From an uncultured Anaerolineae bacterium (lineage in GTDB: Bacteria > Chloroflexota > Anaerolineae > Promineifilales > Promineifilaceae), in NCBI GenBank assembly GCA_937943625.1, contig CALEAD010000032.1, positions 62,001 to 126,000 on the forward strand: 64,000 nucleotides of DNA. The letters run 5' to 3'. Position 1 is the stretch's first letter; each line of letters starts with the position of its first letter. Shown in pieces: positions 59,986 to 64,000 of this stretch. A model generated the notes under the pieces. It was not told the origin of the DNA and made no database searches. It saw only the letters and a program-made list of their open reading frames with translations. The position numbers and the translations under genes are program-made.

Positions 59986-60014
59986 TTGACAATTAAGAAC
60001 ATTTGTGCTACGAT
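59986..60014 (+). promoter_or_regulatory. recA promoter with second SOS half-matching box
   Basis: TTGACA (59986-59991), a 17-base spacer and TACGAT (60009-60014). The spacer holds GAACATTTGTGC (59997-60008), one base off the SOS consensus, so LexA bound there would block RNA polymerase. Leader of about 85 bases to ATG 60104. Confidence 0.75.
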
Positions 60015-60103
60015 TTCCTCATCTACCCACAAAGGAATTTCACACATACCATACATACCATAACCCCGGTTACCAACCTGGGTGCAAGCCCAAGGAGCTT
60101 CTC

Positions 60104-61147
60104 ATGGCCTCAGCAAATGGAAACGGCCGTTTAGCCGCTTTAGAGAAAACGTTGGATACCCTGACAAAAAAGTATGGGGAAGGAACCATCATGCGCTTGG
60201 GAGATGCACATCACCTGCAAGTTGAAACCATCCCCACCGGTTCACTCTCTCTGGATATTGCCTTGGGCGTTGGCGGTGTGCCGCGCGGGCGCGTGATTGA
60301 GATTTATGGCCCCGAATCATCCGGCAAAACCACGCTTTGCCAGCACATCATTGCCGAAGCGCAAAAGCGGGGCGGCATTTGCGCATTCATTGACATGGAA
60401 CATGCGCTAGACCCAAATTACGCGGCCAAATGTGGCGTAGACGTCAACAACCTGTATGTCTCCCAGCCAGATACGGGCGAGCAGGCGCTGGAGATTGCCG
60501 ATGCCCTGATCCGTTCCGGCACGATGGATGTGGTGGTGGTGGATTCGGTGGCGGCGCTGGTGCCACGCGCGGAAATTGAGGGGGAAATGGGGGATGCGCA
60601 CGTCGGTTTGCAGGCGCGCCTGATGTCTCAGGCATTGCGCAAGATGTCTGGCATTATCAAGCAAACGAACACGGCCGTTATCTTCACCAATCAGTTGCGC
60701 CAAAAAATTGGCGTTATGTTTGGCAATCCGGAGACGACCAGCGGCGGTAATGCGCTCAAATTTTATGCTTCCGTGCGTCTGGATATTCGCCGTGTGCAAA
60801 GCATCAAGGCTGGCAATGAGGTCATTGGCAACCGCACAATGGTCAAGGTGAAGAAGAATAAGGTAGCGCCACCCTTTACCGAGTGCGAGTTTGACATCAT
60901 GTACAACGAAGGGATCTCGCTCACCGGTGACGTGATTGATCTGGCGGTTGCCATGGGTCTTGTGGACAAACGCGGCGCTTATTTCCGCTATGGGGATACG
61001 CTGCTGGGGCAGGGGCGCGAAAATGCCAAACTCTATCTGGCGCAAAATCCCGCCGTGCTGGATGAGCTGGAGTACCTGATTCGCAAACAGGCCAGCCTCT
61101 CTACGCACGAATTTACCACGACAACGGCCGTTGCCGATATAGACTGA
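60104..61147 (+). CDS. recA: Recombinase RecA
   Basis: A 347-residue DNA recombinase. Walker A is GPESSGKTT (69-77), the MAW region is [29 protein letters not shown], and the L2-loop end is [36 protein letters not shown]. The start at ATG 60104 has AAGGAG six bases upstream; the longer frame from 60005 is the leader. The N-terminal GNGR and two TAV words are octamer-encoded, including the C-terminal TTTAV. It is SOS-regulated as judged from the boxes upstream. Confidence 0.98.
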   Translation: MASANGNGRLAALEKTLDTLTKKYGEGTIMRLGDAHHLQVETIPTGSLSLDIALGVGGVPRGRVIEIYGPESSGKTTLCQHIIAEAQKRGGICAFIDMEHALDPNYAAKCGVDVNNLYVSQPDTGEQALEIADALIRSGTMDVVVVDSVAALVPRAEIEGEMGDAHVGLQARLMSQALRKMSGIIKQTNTAVIFTNQLRQKIGVMFGNPETTSGGNALKFYASVRLDIRRVQSIKAGNEVIGNRTMVKVKKNKVAPPFTECEFDIMYNEGISLTGDVIDLAVAMGLVDKRGAYFRYGDTLLGQGRENAKLYLAQNPAVLDELEYLIRKQASLSTHEFTTTTAVADID

Positions 61148-61149
61148 CT

Positions 61150-61176
61150 GGCGCGCCGCGTTTCACAGGGCGCGCC
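61150..61176. terminator. GGCGCGCC hairpin between recA and the carboxylase gene
   Basis: The self-complementary word GGCGCGCC occurs at 61150-61157 and 61169-61176, allowing a GC-rich hairpin between the two convergent stops. There is no T tract. Confidence 0.5.
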
Positions 61177-62795
61177 TACATGCGGAAGGTGCCATAACGG
61201 CCGTCGCCAAATGGGGCGTTCAGGGTTGCGGCAAAAGCCAGCGCCAGCGCCACGCGTGTTTGTACTGGGTCCAAAATGCCATCGTCCCACAGGCGCGCGG
61301 TGGCATAGTATGGGTCGCTTTCATGCGCGTATTTAGCCAGAATGGGCTGCTTGAATTCGATTTCGGCCGTTTTGATTTCCTCTGCGGTTGGGTTGGTCAT
61401 GTTGCGCAGGATGCGCTCCTGGCCTACGGTCCACAACACGTTGGCGGCCGACTCACCGCTCATGACGCTGATGCGGCTATTCGGCCAGGTGAAGAGAAAG
61501 CGTGGGTTATAAGCGCGACCGCTCATGCCATAGTTGCCGGCGCCGTGGCTGACGCCGTGAAAGAGGGTGATGCGCGGAACATTGACGGTGGAAACGGCCG
61601 TGACCATCTTTGCGCCATCCTTAGCAATGCCCCCATTCTCATACTGCCGTCCCACCATAAAGCCGGTAATGTTCTGCATAAACAGCAGCGGCACACCCCG
61701 CTGCCCGCAGAGCTGAATGAAGTGCGTGGCCTTCAGCGCCGACTCGCTAAACAGTAACCCATTGTTGGCCACAATGCCGATGGGAATGCCCAGCAAATGG
61801 GCAAATCCACACACAATTGTTGGGCCATAGCGAGCCTTAAACTCACTAAAACGCGAGCCGTCCACCAGGCGCGCAATCACCTCGCGCACGTCATAGCTGA
61901 CGCGCTGGTCAGCGGGAATGATGCCATATAGCTCCTGCGGGTCATAAGCTGGCTCTTCTGGTGCTTGCATTTGTACCGGCAGCACCTGGCGCCGGTTCAG
62001 GTGACTGACGATCTCGCGTACTTTGGCCAGCGCCTCCTCTTCATTTTCGGCAAAATGGTCAGCCACCCCGCTCAGGCGCGTATGCACATCCGCGCCGCCC
62101 AGCTCTTCGGCCGTTACCTCTTCACCGGTTGCCGCCTTCACCAGTGGCGGACCACCCAGGAAAATGGTGCCGTTTTCCTTGACGATGATGGTTTCATCAG
62201 ACATGGCAGGAATGTATGCGCCGCCAGCGGTGCAGGAGCCAAGCACCGCCGCTATTTGGGGAATGTTTTTGCCAGACATGCGCGCAATGTTGTAGAAAAT
62301 ACGGCCGAAATGATCGCGGTCGGGAAAAACATCTGCCTGCAAGTGTAAAAAAGCGCCACCAGAGTCTACCAGGTAAATGGTGGGCAGGTAGTTTTCTTCG
62401 GCAATCACCTGCGCGCGCACGTGCTTTTTCACCGTTTCAGGGAAGTAAGTGCCCCCCTTTACCGTAGGGTCATTGGCGACGATCATGCAGTTGATGTCCT
62501 GTATGCGGCCAATGCCCGTCACGATGCCGGCGCTGGGTGCTTCACCATCGTACATGTTCCAGGCGGCCAGGGGAGAAAGCTCTAAAAAGGGGCTGCCTTC
62601 ATCGAGAATGGCCTCGATGCGCTCGCGCGCCAGCAGTTTACCCCGGCTGTGATGGCGTTCGATGGTGCGCAACGGCCGTTCATTGGCCACCTGTTGCTGT
62701 CTCTCATGCAGCAAATCAGCCAGCCGCTTGTTATGGGCATAATTCTCACGGTACTCGGCACTATTTGTGTGAACGTGGCTAACCAATTGACTCAT
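61176..62795 (-). CDS. Acyl-CoA carboxylase carboxyltransferase (beta) subunit
   Basis: A 539-residue carboxyltransferase of methylcrotonyl/propionyl-CoA carboxylase type. It has two crotonase-like halves. The first includes [26 protein letters not shown] and [16 protein letters not shown]; the second includes [17 protein letters not shown] and [14 protein letters not shown]. These are very like MCC-beta and suggest leucine breakdown (3-methylcrotonyl-CoA), but propionyl- or geranyl-CoA is not excluded. The biotin-carrying alpha subunit is not in the window. ATG 62795 lies seven bases after GGAGG; ATG 62801 is too close to it. Confidence 0.92.
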   Translation of the reverse strand: MSQLVSHVHTNSAEYRENYAHNKRLADLLHERQQQVANERPLRTIERHHSRGKLLARERIEAILDEGSPFLELSPLAAWNMYDGEAPSAGIVTGIGRIQDINCMIVANDPTVKGGTYFPETVKKHVRAQVIAEENYLPTIYLVDSGGAFLHLQADVFPDRDHFGRIFYNIARMSGKNIPQIAAVLGSCTAGGAYIPAMSDETIIVKENGTIFLGGPPLVKAATGEEVTAEELGGADVHTRLSGVADHFAENEEEALAKVREIVSHLNRRQVLPVQMQAPEEPAYDPQELYGIIPADQRVSYDVREVIARLVDGSRFSEFKARYGPTIVCGFAHLLGIPIGIVANNGLLFSESALKATHFIQLCGQRGVPLLFMQNITGFMVGRQYENGGIAKDGAKMVTAVSTVNVPRITLFHGVSHGAGNYGMSGRAYNPRFLFTWPNSRISVMSGESAANVLWTVGQERILRNMTNPTAEEIKTAEIEFKQPILAKYAHESDPYYATARLWDDGILDPVQTRVALALAFAATLNAPFGDGRYGTFRM

Positions 62796-63011
62796 TGCCA
62801 TACCTCCGGTTGCGGACTTCTTGGGAGAAGGGTACGACATCTTTTGCTACGGCCGTTAATTCTGCCATATCTTGCCAGCAGCGCCCACTTTTGTTGAAAA
62901 TGACTGGCGACTGCCGATGGTCGGCCCATGCGTTTTGCTTGCTCTCACTCGTTCTCGTTGCCTGCGTTTTTCATTCGTGCATTCGTGGTGGTGTGCCATC
63001 TCTCAAAAACA

Positions 63012-63047
63012 TGACAAATGTCATATATATTCCCGTGACATTTGTCA
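63012..63047. promoter_or_regulatory. Twin TGACA-N2-TGTCA operators
   Basis: TGACAAATGTCA (63012-63023) and its exact reverse complement TGACATTTGTCA (63036-63047) are centred 24 bp apart in a 713-base stretch without a clear gene. The right copy ends just before a weak promoter (TGGATT 63048-63053, 17 bases, TACGAT 63071-63076). The binding regulator is unknown. Confidence 0.6.
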
Positions 63048-63079
63048 TGGATTTGGCCGTGATTTAGCGTTACGATATA

Positions 63080-63490
63080 GTTCCTCAAGGAAAAAGTTTT
63101 TGCACAAGAAACGCACCCCTTGAGGTATAGAGGAAGCTCCCAGGAATTGGAAGGCTTCTTTATCAGGCAGAAGCAAAACCTTCAACTGGTTGTCTTGAGT
63201 AAGGTAAGTAATTACCACCAGGTAACAGTAGCAGGCAAAGCCGAAGTACTTTTACAATCGAACCCGGAAACGTTGATCTGGCGCACATCATTCATTTGTT
63301 TATGCGCGTCAAGGAGTTAAAGGAGGTAGATTGCAAAAGCACACCAAAGCTGGATGGGAACTCCGTTATGCCTATGGCATTGAGTCACAAACAGCAGCGG
63401 GACTGGTAAAGAAAAGTCAGAAGGTTACTAGGGGCTCCTCTTATTTTTTGCCCCAGAAAGCCAGGCGCATAAAAACCGCCTGGCTTTTTT
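63080..63490 (+). ncRNA. Possible structured non-coding RNA, or unrecognised small gene
   Basis: Between the weak promoter at 63048-63076 and the terminator at 63457-63490, the plus strand has many local inverted repeats: CCTCAAGG/CCTTGAGG near 63085-63123, GGTAA/TTACC near 63203-63217, GGAGTT/AACTCC near 63313-63364, and ATGCC/GGCAT near 63368-63381. No frame is convincingly coding, although AAAGGAGGTAGATTG (63320-63333) looks like a ribosome site with a TTG start. I could not match tmRNA, RNase P, SRP or 6S cores. Confidence 0.3.
63457..63490. terminator. Intrinsic terminator
   Basis: AAAGCCAGGCG (63457-63467) pairs with CGCCTGGCTTT (63477-63487), followed by a T run on the plus strand (six T, 63485-63490). 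It lies 18 bases beyond the hpt stop and would serve both directions. Confidence 0.85.
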
Positions 63491-63508
63491 GCGGGTTGCT
63501 AACCTCTG

Positions 63509-64000
63509 TTACCCCTCTCCGGGCTGGAATACTTCTGGCTTCAGCAGCCCAACAAAGGGCAGGTTACGAAACTTCTCGCGGTAATCCAGGCCATATCCCA
63601 CCACAAATCGGTCCGGCAAATCAAACCCCTTGTACTTGAGGGGAATCGAAATAAGGCGGCGCTTTGGCTTATCAAATAAGGCACAGACTTCCAGGTTGGT
63701 CGGTTCGTGCGTGCGCAGGCTACGCAGCAGGTAATTAAGCGTCAGCCCCGTATCTACCACATCTTCGACAAAAATCAGATGACGGCCTTCGATAGGAATT
63801 TCTACGTCTTTCTCTAGCCGTACTACACCACGCTGGCGAGATTCAGCAGAGTAGCTAGAAACCGCCATATAATCCACCTCGACAGGAATTGTAATCATGC
63901 GTAGCAAGTCGGCCATAAAGGGCATAACGCCTTTGAGGACACCGATGAGCAGGGGATTCTTACCCGCGTAATCTTTGGAAATAGCTTGCCCCAACTCGCG
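63509..64000 (-). CDS. hpt: Hypoxanthine phosphoribosyltransferase, cut by the window end
   Basis: 164 codons are visible; the frame is open through position 64000 and reads RELGQAISKDY at the edge, so about 15-20 N-terminal residues are missing. LIGVLKGVMPFMADLLR, YMAVSSYSAESRQ, the PRPP loop LIFVEDVVDTGLTLNYLL and GLDYREKFRNLPFVG define HPRT, which salvages hypoxanthine and guanine. It is followed by the terminator at 63457-63490. Confidence 0.93.
   Translation of the reverse strand, partial: RELGQAISKDYAGKNPLLIGVLKGVMPFMADLLRMITIPVEVDYMAVSSYSAESRQRGVVRLEKDVEIPIEGRHLIFVEDVVDTGLTLNYLLRSLRTHEPTNLEVCALFDKPKRRLISIPLKYKGFDLPDRFVVGYGLDYREKFRNLPFVGLLKPEVFQPGEG

Larger units (their letters stand above)
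1..64000. repeat. Highly iterated palindrome ACGGCCGT (often AACGGCCGTT)
   Basis: The octamer ACGGCCGT recurs through the whole window. I counted about 105 exact copies by eye, for example at 53-60, 421-430, 5690-5700, 20823-20832, 36000-36012, 39724-39744 (two in tandem) and 60121-60130. One or two would be expected by chance at this base composition. Most copies lie inside genes and are read as Thr-Ala-Val, Asn-Gly-Arg or Arg-Pro depending on frame. It behaves like the HIP1 octamer of cyanobacteria but has a different sequence. The count is manual and may be off by a few. Confidence 0.95.

Noticed and set aside
63120-63320. 66-codon plus-strand frame
   Set aside because: TTG start without ribosome site, no recognisable motif, and overlap with several inverted repeats.
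62841-63490. tmRNA, RNase P RNA, SRP RNA or 6S RNA
   Set aside because: None of the conserved cores I know for these RNAs could be found on either strand.
63331-63639. Plus-strand frame starting TTG after a strong AAAGGAGG
   Set aside because: It runs straight through the terminator at 63457-63490 and into the antisense of hpt, with no family similarity; kept only as a possibility in the RNA entry.

Overview
The window looks like chromosomal DNA from a filamentous or sludge-type member of the Chloroflexota (Anaerolineae/Ardenticatenia-like). This is an inference from gene content, not a marker-gene placement. The pointers are a cyanobacterial/plant-like GlgC, YciH/SUI1, multi-GAF signalling proteins, a Ser/Thr kinase with a C-terminal four-tryptophan (FW) domain, a DUF190-CBS/CrcB pair, many Chloroflexota-style hypotheticals and moderately high GC. 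No rRNA, tRNA, CRISPR array, prophage or transposase gene was seen.

Layout. 1-13 kb: a Cys-less redoxin-like protein, three aldo/keto reductases, SUI1, an IMPase-like phosphatase, an SRPBCC protein, SelB, a coiled-coil protein, two glycosyltransferases and a DMT permease. 13-17.4 kb: GlgC, a Ddl-like ATP-grasp ligase, thiamine pyrophosphokinase and a VUT/queuosine-precursor transporter. 17.5-25 kb (minus strand): Ser/Thr kinase, an anion-type ABC ATPase, a duplicated permease, UspA, and MgtE behind a long structured leader. 25.3-34.3 kb (minus strand): a compact run of eight genes (unknown 112-aa protein, Zn-ribbon/HEAT protein, dynamin-like GTPase, MFS, two MutS-like ATPases, CrcB/Fluc, DUF190-CBS). 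It is headed by a sequence I recognise as a fluoride riboswitch with an overlapping intrinsic terminator. 34.5-47 kb: HD hydrolase, Upp, a WecA/TagO-type enzyme, small unknowns, an operon HlyIII - deoxynucleoside kinase - RarD - class III aminotransferase - DapA-like - HAD, then MshA-like glycosyltransferase, GNAT/FemAB-like and EamA. 47-56.7 kb (minus strand): a signalling operon (two REC proteins, a membrane multi-GAF protein, a GAF histidine kinase, a threonine-synthase-REC fusion, a REC-histidine kinase). 56.7-64 kb: GH13 amylase, MurJ, RecA with SOS boxes, acyl-CoA carboxylase beta, a possible structured RNA, and hypoxanthine phosphoribosyltransferase cut by the window end.

Three genome-scale features run through the window. 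(1) The palindrome ACGGCCGT occurs about a hundred times by hand count, mostly inside genes. (2) Intergenic hairpin elements built of GACCGC/GCGGTC units are dispersed through the window. Several carry the terminal motif GGCATGGTTC/GAACCATGCC, and one copy is flanked by an exact 8-bp direct repeat, the signature of a transposed MITE. (3) The same repeat sits directly before the Shine-Dalgarno of several genes. The strongest biological lead is the apparent fluoride-controlled operon, which joins a fluoride channel to two MutS-like ATPases, an MFS transporter and a dynamin-like GTPase.
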